Part shown: in pieces, positions 43,814-52,337 of the stretch
How the letters are laid out: each line of letters starts with the position of its first letter
How positions within the stretch are numbered: the first letter of the stretch is position 1
From: Candidatus Limnocylindrales bacterium
GTDB taxonomy: Bacteria > Desulfobacterota > Binatia > UBA1149 > CAITLU01
DNA length: 64,000 nt
Reading direction: 5' to 3'
Assembly (NCBI GenBank): GCA_035571835.1
Contig: DATNBU010000039.1
Span: 124,001-188,000, forward strand
Program-made: the position numbers and the translations under genes
Notes under the pieces: model-generated
Database searches by the model: none
What the model saw: only the letters and a program-made list of their open reading frames with translations
Told to the model about the DNA's origin: nothing

Positions 43814-44845
43814 CTACCAGGAATAAAGCGCGGCGCCCCAGGTGAAGCCCGCGCCGAACGCTGCAAGGCACACCAGGTCGCCCTCGTGCAGACGGCCCGC
43901 GTCCCACGTCTCGGTAAGAAGAATCGGAATCGTCGCCGCGGTCGTGTTTCCGTAACGGTCGATGTTGTTGGCCATGCGGTCGTCGTCGAAGCCGAGACCC
44001 ATCGCGACGAGCTGGTTGATGCGCAGGTTGGCCTGATGCGGAAGAATCATCGCGATGTCTTCTTTCGTCCTGCCGGCAGCGGCGAGCGCTTCCTCGATGC
44101 ATTCGGTCATGCGCGTGACCGCGTGGCGGAACACGAAACGGCCGTCCATCTGCGGCCAGCCGTAGATGTCGGCGGGCGTCCAGTCTGCCGCCAGGCGCGG
44201 CTTGTGCAGCGAGCCCGGTCCGAGCAGGCAGAGCTTTTCGGCGTACGCCCCCTCGCTGTGCAGATTGATCGTGAGCAGCCCGCGATCGGGCGACGGCGAC
44301 GGGCCGACGACGACGGCGCCTGCACCGTCACCGAACAGCACGGTGACGTGACGGCTGCGGTCGGCAAACTCGAGACCGCTCGAATGCACTTCGCTGCCGA
44401 CGACGAGCACGTAGCGTGCGCCGCCGGTGCGGATGTACTGGTCGGCAATCGCGAGCATGTACAGAAAGCCCGAACACTGGTTGCGCACGTCGAACGCGGG
44501 ACGTCCGGCGAGGCCGAGCCGCTCCTGAAGGAAGGCGGAGTTGCCGGGGAAATCGACGTCCGGGCTGAGCGTGCCGCAAAGGATCAGGTCGATGTCAGCC
44601 GCCTCGATGCCGGCCTTCGCGATGGCCGTGCGTGCGGCTTTTTCGGCCAGCGGAGCGCTGCCTTCGGCGTCGTCCACGTAGTGGCGCTCGCGGATGCCGC
44701 TGCGCTGCTGAATCCACGCGTCGTCGGTGTCGAGGATTTTCGACAGATCGTCGTTGGTGACCACCGTGCGCGGAACTTCGAATCCGGCGCCGAGGATATG
44801 CGAACGGGCCGGCAGGGAATCGTTGCTTGCGCTGGACGTCGTCAT
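43814..44845 (-). CDS. fabH: 3-oxoacyl-ACP synthase III (KASIII)
   Basis: A 343-aa FabH that condenses acetyl-CoA with malonyl-ACP to start fatty acid synthesis. The catalytic triad is intact: Cys124 (VRNQCSGF), His270 (LPHQANLR) and Asn300 (YGNTTAAT). The N-terminal SHILGAGFEVPRTVVTNDDLSKILDTDD and WIQQRSGIRERH are standard. The ATG at 44845 lies 1 bp beyond the stop of a second KASIII-like gene, so the two are co-expressed and followed by pyrD. As other fab genes are absent here, it may serve primary metabolism or a specialised lipid made with its neighbour. Confidence 0.94.
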   Translation of the reverse strand: MTTSSASNDSLPARSHILGAGFEVPRTVVTNDDLSKILDTDDAWIQQRSGIRERHYVDDAEGSAPLAEKAARTAIAKAGIEAADIDLILCGTLSPDVDFPGNSAFLQERLGLAGRPAFDVRNQCSGFLYMLAIADQYIRTGGARYVLVVGSEVHSSGLEFADRSRHVTVLFGDGAGAVVVGPSPSPDRGLLTINLHSEGAYAEKLCLLGPGSLHKPRLAADWTPADIYGWPQMDGRFVFRHAVTRMTECIEEALAAAGRTKEDIAMILPHQANLRINQLVAMGLGFDDDRMANNIDRYGNTTAATIPILLTETWDAGRLHEGDLVCLAAFGAGFTWGAALYSW

Positions 44846-44846
44846 G

Positions 44847-45854
44847 TCACGGTACCCTCACGACGCCGCAGCCCCAGCTCACGCCGGCGCCCGACGTCAC
44901 CATTGCAACCGTCTGGCCGCTTTCGAGATCTCCTGCCGCCTTCGCGCGTGCGAGCATCAGCGGCAGAGTCGATCCTCCTGCGTAAAGAGATTCGGAGACG
45001 AGGATGCGCCCCGCGGGTTTGCCGAGCCGCGCGGGAAGCTCGGCTTCGACGCGCCGGTCGAGATGCGCGACGAGCGTCGCGTCGACGGATGCCGCCCCCG
45101 CTCTGGCGAGCGTAGCCGAAAACACCTCCGGGATTCGCTCGAGCGCGACCTCGCGAAGGCGGTCGAGGTCGGCCACCGGATAGTGAAGGCCTGCTTCGAC
45201 CTTGGAAAGCGGAAGGCGATTGCGCTCCGGCAGCGTGGTTCCTTCGCGGAAGCGACTGGCCGGATACTCGCACCAGTAGTCCTTGTGGCGCGAGCCGTCG
45301 GTTCGCACCGCGATCGACAGGATCTCGCCGGCGCCGGATCCGGCTTCGAGAAGAGCAACCGCCGCCGCGTCGCTCATTGCGCACGTCAGATGCGGGGTGC
45401 GGCCGTCGCGCGCGTTGAAATGCGACGGAGTATCGGCGGCGGCAACCAGCACGCGCCCGTACATGCCGGTCGCGACGAAGCGCCACGCTGCATCGAGCGC
45501 TGCAAGGAACCCGGTGCACTGCGAGCGCAGATCGAGCCCGCCGACCGGCCGGCAGCCGAGCGCCGACTGCAGGAGGCATCCCGATCCGGGGAAGAACATG
45601 TCCGGCGTATTGGTCGCAAACACGATGAAGTCGACGTCGGCCGGATCGAGCGATCTTGCGGCGAGAAGACGCGCGGCCGCGCGTGCGGCCAGCGCCGAAG
45701 GGCCTTCGCCGTCGGGACTTTCGCGGCGCTCGCGTCCGCCGGACCAGCGCGAAACCACGGCGGGCTCGATGCCGGTTTCGGCCGCCAGCTTCGCATCGTC
45801 GACGACGTCGCGCGGCAACTCGGTTTCGATGCTGGTGATTGCGACGCTGCGCAC
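44847..45854 (-). CDS. Divergent KASIII-like protein with altered active site
   Basis: A 335-aa thiolase-fold protein clearly related to FabH: ITSIETELPRDVVDD, FIVFATNTPDMFFPGSGCLLQ, Cys113 in LRSQCTGFLAAL and a C-terminal SGAGVSWGCGVVR. The nucleophilic Cys remains. The His motif reads VAHLDRRVEAE instead of LPHQANxR (His264 kept, context lost), and the Asn motif YGNT is replaced by YAGGST, so the Asn is missing. It may be a transferase, or a partner subunit that binds acyl chains without decarboxylative condensation. It precedes fabH in an operon-like pair. Confidence 0.88.
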   Translation of the reverse strand: MRSVAITSIETELPRDVVDDAKLAAETGIEPAVVSRWSGGRERRESPDGEGPSALAARAAARLLAARSLDPADVDFIVFATNTPDMFFPGSGCLLQSALGCRPVGGLDLRSQCTGFLAALDAAWRFVATGMYGRVLVAAADTPSHFNARDGRTPHLTCAMSDAAAVALLEAGSGAGEILSIAVRTDGSRHKDYWCEYPASRFREGTTLPERNRLPLSKVEAGLHYPVADLDRLREVALERIPEVFSATLARAGAASVDATLVAHLDRRVEAELPARLGKPAGRILVSESLYAGGSTLPLMLARAKAAGDLESGQTVAMVTSGAGVSWGCGVVRVP

Positions 45855-45916
45855 GAATTCACTTCGACAGGTCGCCGCGCGCTTCTGTTTCGGACGCGCG
45901 CAGCGTTCGGCGGCGC

Positions 45917-48421
45917 TTAACCGCGGGTCTCCCGAAAATCCAATGGGATCGGCCCGCCGTTGGGCGGAGCGACCGGTGGCCGCGTCGACGCGGGCAGCGG
46001 CGGAGGACCGGTCAAGCCGCTCGGCGCTTCGAGAATCAGCGTGTGCGACGACGGATCTTTCGTCTCGATGAGCTCGACGTCTTCGAGGACGCTGTCGACG
46101 CGGCGGCGGAAGTCCGCAGTGACCGATCGCGCTTCGTCGCGATCACGAACGACGAACGGCGTGATCAGCACGATCAGCTCGACGCGCCGGCGCGTATTCG
46201 TATCGCTGCGGAAGAGCCGGCCGAGGACCGGAACGTCCATCAGGTACGGCACGCCTTCTTTGTCGGAATTGTTCGAGTCGGCGATGATTCCGCCGATGAT
46301 CAGCGTCTCGCCGCTGTTGACGACGACGGTGGTCTCGGCCTTGCGCGTCGTGAACGTCGGCGACTGGATGCCGCCGGCGCTCTGCCCCGGAGCGACTTCG
46401 CTGATCTCGAGCGACAGCTCGAGGTTGACGAGGCCTTCGGAGTTCACCTGCGGCAGCGCGCGGATCACGAGGCCGGTGTCGCGGTACTGGACACTCTGCA
46501 GGAGCTGCGTGGTCGAGTTGTTCTGGACCGTGCTGTTCGATTGCGTCGTCAGGATCGGAACTTCCTGTCCGACGAGCAGGCGGGCTTCCTGGTTGTCGCT
46601 GGTCATCAGGTTCGGGCGCGACAGGATCTTGGCTTTGCCGCGGTTGGCAGCGGCATTGATCACGCCCTTGTAGATCTCGATGCCGCTTCGATACGCCGTG
46701 ACTGCACCGAGCAGGCCGCCCGAGCCGATCGCTCCGATCAGGCGAAGCTCTTCGCCGAACGCGTCGAAATACGTGCCGCCCTGGTCGCCGGTCTTTCCGG
46801 TGGTGTCGGCGTTCGATCCCTGCAGCGACTGCATGATGCTCAGCGCATCGCCTTCGGTCAGCGAGATTTCTGCAATCAGCGCCTCGAACAGCACCTGGCG
46901 AGGAACGACGTCGAGGCTGCGCAGGACGGTGCGCAGCGTTTCATAATCGCGCGGCGTCGAGAGGATGACGAGGGAGTTGGTGGTCTCGTCTTCGACGACG
47001 CGGACTTCCTGCTCGAAGATTTCATTCTGGCCTTCGCCGCCGAGCACGACACCGCCGCCGCCGCCGCCGCCTCCGCCGCCGCTCGAACGGCCTGTACCGG
47101 AACGTCCGCCGCGGTTTCCTCCACGCGTCGTGCCGCGACCCGAGCTGCTGAGGCCGCCGCCGGAGCTACCGCCGCCGGACGAGCTCAAGCCTCCGGTCGA
47201 GCTCATCGACGACGACGACGAATCGTTGTCGTCGAGCCCGCCGCTGCTTCGCGAGCTCGAGCTCCTTCGGTTGCTGCTGCCGGAGTTGCGCGAGTTTGCC
47301 AGACCGCCGCCGAGACCGAGACCGGCTTCGGCCGCTTCACCGGAACGCGCGCGCCGCCCGCCGCCGCCGCCGCTCGTCGATGCGCCGTAGACCTCGCTCA
47401 GCACGCCGGCGAGATCGACGGCCTTCGAGTTCTCGACGCGGTATACGTAGACCTGACGCCGTCCGCCGGCCTCGGCTTCGACGTCGAGCACCGAAACCCA
47501 GTAGTCGACCGCCATCACTACGGCGCGATCATGTGCGATCACGGCGATCGCGCCGAGGCGCGTGAGCGGAATCAGCACGGCCGCGCTTCCGGTCTCGGCC
47601 GCATGGTACGCTTCGAGGATCGACTGCAGCTCGGCGGTGAGGTCTTCGAGCACCGCGTGCTCGACCTTGAAGATCTTCGCGTTCATCTCCGCGAACGTGT
47701 TGGTGTCGAACGTGCGGATCAGCTCTTCGAGCCGGTCGGCGTTGCGCGCAATGTCGGTGACGATCACGAGGTTCGAGCGCGGGAACGAGATCACGTCGCC
47801 GCCCGGCGATACGAACGGCGTCACGGTCTGCGCCATCTGGTCGGCGCCCACGTGGCGTACCTTGATCACGTTCATGACGAAGTGACCTTCGGCCGCGAGC
47901 GGGCTGCCAGGCAGGATGACTTTGGTCTTGGCATCCTCGGCGGGAACGATCGAATAGAGATCGCCGGTCTTGACCGCCGCAAAACCGTTGTTGCGCAGCA
48001 ACTGGTGAAAGATCGGAAAAAGATCGGCGCGCTCGAGCTTGCCCGACGTGCGCACGGTGACCTGTCCCTGCACGCGCGGATCGATCCAGTAGTTGATGTT
48101 CATCGCGACGGCCAGGCTGTAGATGACCTCGCGGATGTCGGCGTTCTCGAAGTTGAGCACGATGCTGTCGTCGCCGCTGTTCTCGTGAGTGACAGTCTCG
48201 GTCGTCTCCTGGATGACGGCAGGCGCGCGCACGGCGGGACCGGGAACGACGACGGGCGTGGTTACGACCGGGGCAGGTGCTGCAGGCGCCGTCGCCGGAC
48301 TGTCCTTGCCGTGGCTGCGCCCGCGCAGGCCGAAGTCGGCTGCCCCGGCGTGACTCGCAGTGAGCGAAACGAGCGCTGCCGCAAGTACGACCGCGGACGA
48401 CATGAAATGGCCTGGCTTCAT
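45917..48421 (-). CDS. gspD: Type II secretion system outer-membrane secretin
   Basis: An 834-aa GspD. A signal peptide (about 1-27) and a Pro/Val/Thr-rich stretch precede N0 (SIVLNFENADIREVIYSLAV, about 86-155). N1/N2 follow (FVMNVIKVRHVGADQMAQTVTPFVSPGGDV ... FKVEHAVLEDLTAELQSIL), then N3, which is interrupted at about 349-460 by a low-complexity Ser/Gly/Arg insert. The secretin barrel domain begins near 500 (VPRQVLFEALIAEIS) and includes SRPNLMTSDNQEARLLVGQEVPI and the ETTVVVNSGETLIIGG motif. It forms the outer-membrane gate for folded exoproteins. It is the last gene of the gsp run. Confidence 0.95.
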   Translation of the reverse strand: MKPGHFMSSAVVLAAALVSLTASHAGAADFGLRGRSHGKDSPATAPAAPAPVVTTPVVVPGPAVRAPAVIQETTETVTHENSGDDSIVLNFENADIREVIYSLAVAMNINYWIDPRVQGQVTVRTSGKLERADLFPIFHQLLRNNGFAAVKTGDLYSIVPAEDAKTKVILPGSPLAAEGHFVMNVIKVRHVGADQMAQTVTPFVSPGGDVISFPRSNLVIVTDIARNADRLEELIRTFDTNTFAEMNAKIFKVEHAVLEDLTAELQSILEAYHAAETGSAAVLIPLTRLGAIAVIAHDRAVVMAVDYWVSVLDVEAEAGGRRQVYVYRVENSKAVDLAGVLSEVYGASTSGGGGGRRARSGEAAEAGLGLGGGLANSRNSGSSNRRSSSSRSSGGLDDNDSSSSSMSSTGGLSSSGGGSSGGGLSSSGRGTTRGGNRGGRSGTGRSSGGGGGGGGGGVVLGGEGQNEIFEQEVRVVEDETTNSLVILSTPRDYETLRTVLRSLDVVPRQVLFEALIAEISLTEGDALSIMQSLQGSNADTTGKTGDQGGTYFDAFGEELRLIGAIGSGGLLGAVTAYRSGIEIYKGVINAAANRGKAKILSRPNLMTSDNQEARLLVGQEVPILTTQSNSTVQNNSTTQLLQSVQYRDTGLVIRALPQVNSEGLVNLELSLEISEVAPGQSAGGIQSPTFTTRKAETTVVVNSGETLIIGGIIADSNNSDKEGVPYLMDVPVLGRLFRSDTNTRRRVELIVLITPFVVRDRDEARSVTADFRRRVDSVLEDVELIETKDPSSHTLILEAPSGLTGPPPLPASTRPPVAPPNGGPIPLDFRETRG

Positions 48422-48435
48422 CGGGTCCCCTGATA

Positions 48436-49254
48436 CTAGCGGCTCTTGGCCGCCTCGCGAAGCTGACGGAGTGCTTCGAGGCGCGCCTGGACGGGATCGG
48501 GCTTGCCGCCTTCCTTGTCAGGATTGCCGGCCGCTCCGCCTCCGCCCTTGTTCTTGCGCAGCTCTGCATTGCGCTGGGCAATCGCCTGCGCGCGCTCCCT
48601 GGCGCTCATGGCCTTCTGTTCTCCGGCGTCGGGCGGCTGGTCCGGACGCTGGGGCGGTACCGGCCGCGCGGTGACCGGCTTCGCGCCTGGTACCGGACGG
48701 GTTGCTGCGCCGCCGGGCGGCGGCGGCGGCACGTGCGGCCCCGCCCCTGGAACTCCACCGGATGCGGCGCCGACCTTGAGTGGAATCTGGAACTGCTGTC
48801 CGCCGGTGCCGAGCAGCGTAAGACCCGACGACGCGATATCGCCGACCTGATACTCGCCGAACATGTCGCCTTTGCGAACCGACTTCTGCTCGGGGTTCAC
48901 GCTGGTGTCGAGAAGGATCGCAACCGGCTCCTGTCCGACCGCCATCACGCCCATCAGCTGGACGTTGGACGGAGGCGGCACCGGTGCGGCCTCGATTTCG
49001 ACTCCGCCGGCGACTTCCTCGGTCTTTCCCTGTCCGCGCTGGTCGTCGAAAAGATCGTGCTCGACGACCGCCTCGGTGGTCGCATCGGAAATCTTCGCTA
49101 CGGGTTTCGGCGGCGGCAGCGGCGCAGGCGCCGGCAGCTCGGGAATCTCTCCGAACTCCGGAAGCGGAGTCGACCAGACCTGAACCATGCGCGCGCCGAT
49201 GCCGATCACGAGCAGCAGCTGGAGCAGCGCGAGCCCCTGGAGCACGCGCTTCAT
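48436..49254 (-). CDS. gspC: Type II secretion system protein C (inner-membrane linker to the secretin)
   Basis: A 272-aa bitopic protein: TM at about 5-24 (LQGLALLQLLLVIGIGARMV), a Pro-rich periplasmic linker, and a homology region at about 78-160 (DLFDDQRG, NVQLMGVMAVGQEPVAILLD, KSVRKGDMFGEYQVGDI, GLTLLGTGGQQFQIPL) resembling the GspC HR/PilP fold that touches secretin N0. The C-terminal third is Pro/Gln-rich and charged, without a PDZ or coiled-coil signature. It is placed between gspM and gspD, whereas many systems put gspC first. The ATG overlaps the gspM stop by 4 bp. Confidence 0.88.
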   Translation of the reverse strand: MKRVLQGLALLQLLLVIGIGARMVQVWSTPLPEFGEIPELPAPAPLPPPKPVAKISDATTEAVVEHDLFDDQRGQGKTEEVAGGVEIEAAPVPPPSNVQLMGVMAVGQEPVAILLDTSVNPEQKSVRKGDMFGEYQVGDIASSGLTLLGTGGQQFQIPLKVGAASGGVPGAGPHVPPPPPGGAATRPVPGAKPVTARPVPPQRPDQPPDAGEQKAMSARERAQAIAQRNAELRKNKGGGGAAGNPDKEGGKPDPVQARLEALRQLREAAKSR

Positions 49255-49868
49255 GCGCCCTGCCTCATGAACGTGCGGATCTCGACGCTGACGGTCAGCG
49301 GCGGCTGCACGGCCTCGGTCGTCTTGGCGGTGACCGTGTTCGGGCGCCTCGTCGAGCCGAGCTTGCGGTTGATCTCGAGGTGCGAGACGACGAGGTCCTT
49401 CTGTCCGCCTTCGACGGACGCGAGCAGCTTGGCAACGCCGGCGAGCTCACCGCTCAGCGTAAGGCGCACGCCGACGCGCTTGGAGCCTTCGGCCTCCTCT
49501 TCCTTGAGGATCTGCGAGCTGAGCACGTTGAGGCCCGCGTCGGACGCCATCTGGCTGACGGTGCCCTGGAGCTCGGCTGCAACCTGCGTGGCCGTGGCGC
49601 CACCGCTCAGGCGTTCCTGCTGGGCGTGAAGCCGCGCCTCGATCTCGCTGGTCTGCCGCTCGATGGCCGCGGAGCGCGCGAGCACGCGGCGGTAGTTTTC
49701 GATCTTCGCGACCTGCACCCACGGTGCTTCGACCGAGCCGCTCTCGACTTCTTCGTCGCCGCCGAGACTTCCGTAGCGGAGCACGACGATCAGCGCGACG
49801 GCAAGCGCGCCGCCGACCAGCGCGCGTTCGCGGCCCGAAAGCGCGTTCCAGCGTTCGAGCGGCGTCAC
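49251..49868 (-). CDS. gspM: Type II secretion system protein M (PilO-like)
   Basis: A 205-aa inner-membrane protein: MTPLERWNALSGRERALVGGALAVALIVVL with one TM, then a coiled coil (IENYRRVLARSAAIERQTSEIEARLHAQQERL) and a ferredoxin-like domain (LNVLSSQI ... VGVRLTLSGELAGVAKLLASVE). This is the GspM/PilO layout. It pairs with GspL in the inner-membrane platform. The ATG overlaps the gspL stop (ATGA). Confidence 0.9.
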   Translation of the reverse strand: MTPLERWNALSGRERALVGGALAVALIVVLRYGSLGGDEEVESGSVEAPWVQVAKIENYRRVLARSAAIERQTSEIEARLHAQQERLSGGATATQVAAELQGTVSQMASDAGLNVLSSQILKEEEAEGSKRVGVRLTLSGELAGVAKLLASVEGGQKDLVVSHLEINRKLGSTRRPNTVTAKTTEAVQPPLTVSVEIRTFMRQGA

Positions 49869-51223
49869 TGCTCGAGCCTCATGCGAAGCGAGAAGCGCTC
49901 CTGGTTGGTCAGGTATTTGGTCGTCGGCGCGGTGAACTCGACACCGGTGAAATACGGCGACGATTCGAGGATGGCGATCAGGTCGCTCGCCTTCTCGGCG
50001 ATGCCGTCGACTTCGATCTTGTCTTCACGGAAGCGGAACGTGGTCAGATAGGCGGTCGGCGGAATCAGCTCGGTGACGGCCTTGAGGTAGGACAGCACGC
50101 GGCTCCTGCTCTTGGACTCGAGCCGCTCGACCATCGCGAGCATCTCGCGGTTCTTGTCTTCGCGCTTGAGCGCCTGTTCCACGCGCGGCTCGAGCTCGTC
50201 GACTTCATTGGCCAGCGCGCCGCTGATCGAGAGGTTCTTGGCGGTGATGCTCGCGAGCAGAAGCAGCCCCATCACGGCAACTGCTCCGGACAGCGCGAGC
50301 TCGCGAATGCCGAATCCGGCAGCGGTCTGCACCATCGACGGCGGCAGAAGGTTGACGCTCTGGCGCGACTCGCCGACGACGCCGAGCGCCGCTCCGGTCG
50401 CGAGCACTTCGGGCTCGCCGATCATCGCATCGACGGGGAAAAGATCGGCGGGCGCGATGGCGGCCAGCGAGTGCTCGCCTTCCTCGAGTGCGCGCGCCCG
50501 GATCAGCAGCGGCGTCTCGCCGGTGCGTTCGGGCAGCGAGCTTTCCATCTCGCGCAGCGCCGATTCGAGCAACGTGCGCCGGCGATCGAGATGATGGCTG
50601 GAGACGACGAGGCCGTTCGCACACAGCGTCAGGAACTCGCGCGAACCGCTGCTGGTCGCGACCGCTGCCAGGGGCACGCCGACGAAACAGAGATAGTCGG
50701 CGATCGCGGCGGGCTCGACGGTGACGGCCGAGATCGGAAGGCCGGCCTCGCGCACGATCTCGACGGCTTCGTCGACCGCCGGCTTGGGCGACGCGAAGAC
50801 GGTGACGGCGATGCGCTCGGACACGGTTCCAAGGGGACGCGTCGTCAGCGTCCAGTAAATCGAATCGGACGGCACCGGGATCAGCCGGTCGAGATCGTAG
50901 CGCACGGCGTCGGCGGCATTTCCGGCCGCCGTGGCAGGAATCGCGACCGCGGCCATCAGCGTGGCCGAACGGTCGATCGTGATCGCGACCCGCGCCGGCT
51001 CGAGCTCCGAGCGCACGGTAAATGCCCGAAGGAAGGCCGCGGCCTCGGAGATTCGCGATTCGGGCGGGCCTTCGAGCCGGTGGTGGCCGATTTCGACCAC
51101 GCGCACGACGTTGACCCTTTTCCGCACGTGGGCGACCGCGAGCACGTCGCCGCGGATCGCGACGCCGAGGACGTCGGCGAAGTCCGCCTTGGCGATGCGC
51201 CGTATGAGGCCCCTCGTCTCCAC
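49865..51223 (-). CDS. gspL: Type II secretion system protein L (actin-like plus PilN-like)
   Basis: A 452-aa protein combining a cytoplasmic PilM/actin-like part (about 15-290: DVLGVAIRGDVLAVAHVRK, VRYDLDRLIPVPSDSIYW, VTVEPAAIADYLCF), one TM (about 300-325: LALSGAVAVMGLLLLASIT), a coiled coil and a periplasmic ferredoxin-like PilN domain (LKAVTELIPPTAYLTTFRFREDKIEVDGIAE). It recruits the assembly ATPase GspE, which is not encoded in the window. The start at 51223 lies 10 bp after the gspK stop. Confidence 0.92.
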   Translation of the reverse strand: METRGLIRRIAKADFADVLGVAIRGDVLAVAHVRKRVNVVRVVEIGHHRLEGPPESRISEAAAFLRAFTVRSELEPARVAITIDRSATLMAAVAIPATAAGNAADAVRYDLDRLIPVPSDSIYWTLTTRPLGTVSERIAVTVFASPKPAVDEAVEIVREAGLPISAVTVEPAAIADYLCFVGVPLAAVATSSGSREFLTLCANGLVVSSHHLDRRRTLLESALREMESSLPERTGETPLLIRARALEEGEHSLAAIAPADLFPVDAMIGEPEVLATGAALGVVGESRQSVNLLPPSMVQTAAGFGIRELALSGAVAVMGLLLLASITAKNLSISGALANEVDELEPRVEQALKREDKNREMLAMVERLESKSRSRVLSYLKAVTELIPPTAYLTTFRFREDKIEVDGIAEKASDLIAILESSPYFTGVEFTAPTTKYLTNQERFSLRMRLEQ

Positions 51224-51233
51224 TACCTGTTAC

Positions 51234-52337
51234 TCAACCTTGTGAATTTTCGGTGCCCGCGGCGGCCGTTGCGGCACCTGAACGATCGGATTCATCGAAG
51301 ATGGAATCATACCACCTGTTGAGCTTCAACCCGTCGCCGTCGCCGGACAGGTGCAGCTCGGCCCCGATGTGACTGAGCACCACTTGACCGGTTGCATCAA
51401 AAACCCGCGCTTCGATCGTCATCTCGACGGGTTTCGGCTCACCGGTCGCGCGCGACGTGACGCCGGCTGCGGCGAGCGTGTCCTTGAGCTGCTGGAGAGC
51501 AGCGTCGCCGCCCGAGCCGCGCCGGTTGACGGCGAATTCATTGGCCTCGTCGCTCTCGAGTCCCGTCAGCGCCCGGATGACTGCCGGCGGCATCGTCCGC
51601 GGATCGACCGCCTTCCTGTTGAATACCGAGAAGATCTCGCGAAGACCCGGAATGCCGTCGTGTCCGTAGAAGATCTCGCGCGTCACTCCGCGAACCAGCA
51701 GCAGCTCCTCGACCGTATCGAAGCTGGCGTTCTTGGCGGCATATGGCCGTTCGAGGCCTTCGTAGTACTCGCTCTCGGCGCCGTTCGGCTGATGCAGGTC
51801 GTCTTCGTCGCGCCAGTCGACGATCGAATCGGCGATGATCTCGGCCTCGCTCTCATCGATCTCCAGATGGTCGAAGATGAGGCGCAGCAGGGTCGCATCG
51901 GTCTTCGAGCTGTTCAGCGGAATGCGGCCGGCCTCGTCGAGGACGCGCACCTCGTACGCATTTCCGCGAAAGGTCGCCTTGACCCACTGCCCGTCGCCCT
52001 GCGAAAGCGACCGCACCTGGTCCGGATTGTCGATGTCGTTCTGGCTCTCGATCTGGTCTTCGGGCGCCTCGCGCCTCGCCTTGAGCGCGAGGATCACCTC
52101 GTTGATGCCGGCCAGCGCGACGAGGCGCCCGTGCGTGGACTCCTTGAAGTTGCGCGTCGAGGCCGCCTCGTCGTGCATCGCGCGAGCGAACTCCGCCGCA
52201 AGCACCGCGAGAGCGGCCAGCGTCCACAGGACCAGGATGAGCGCAACGCCGCGCTGGCGGCGTCCGGCCGCGCGGGTGCTATTTGACGTCGTCTTCGTCG
52301 TCCTCTTCCTCGTCCTCGTCGTCCTCGTCGTCGTCAT
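51234..52337 (-). CDS. gspK: Type II secretion system minor pseudopilin K
   Basis: A GspK-like protein, about 367 aa with the start chosen here. RQRGVALILVLWTLAALAVLAAEFARAMHDEA is the prepilin-type leader and N-terminal helix. The GspK core follows, including EVRVLDEAGRIPLNSSKTDATLL, DSIVDWRDEDDLHQPNGAESEYYEGL, PYAAKNASFDTVEELLLVRGVT and a FSVFNRKAVDPRTMPPAVIRAL segment. The start is uncertain: the frame is open into the GAC-repeat tract, where it reads as Thr/Arg-rich residues. The ATG at 52337 gives a 31-residue basic leader; an ATG at 52490 is also open. It overlaps the acidic ORF in another frame. Confidence 0.85.
   Translation of the reverse strand: MTTTRTTRTRKRTTKTTSNSTRAAGRRQRGVALILVLWTLAALAVLAAEFARAMHDEAASTRNFKESTHGRLVALAGINEVILALKARREAPEDQIESQNDIDNPDQVRSLSQGDGQWVKATFRGNAYEVRVLDEAGRIPLNSSKTDATLLRLIFDHLEIDESEAEIIADSIVDWRDEDDLHQPNGAESEYYEGLERPYAAKNASFDTVEELLLVRGVTREIFYGHDGIPGLREIFSVFNRKAVDPRTMPPAVIRALTGLESDEANEFAVNRRGSGGDAALQQLKDTLAAAGVTSRATGEPKPVEMTIEARVFDATGQVVLSHIGAELHLSGDGDGLKLNRWYDSIFDESDRSGAATAAAGTENSQG

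Noticed and set aside
45839-48433. A plus-strand open frame of 864 codons antisense to gspD
   Set aside because: Composition is that of a GC-frame shadow; the opposite strand encodes an unmistakable secretin.
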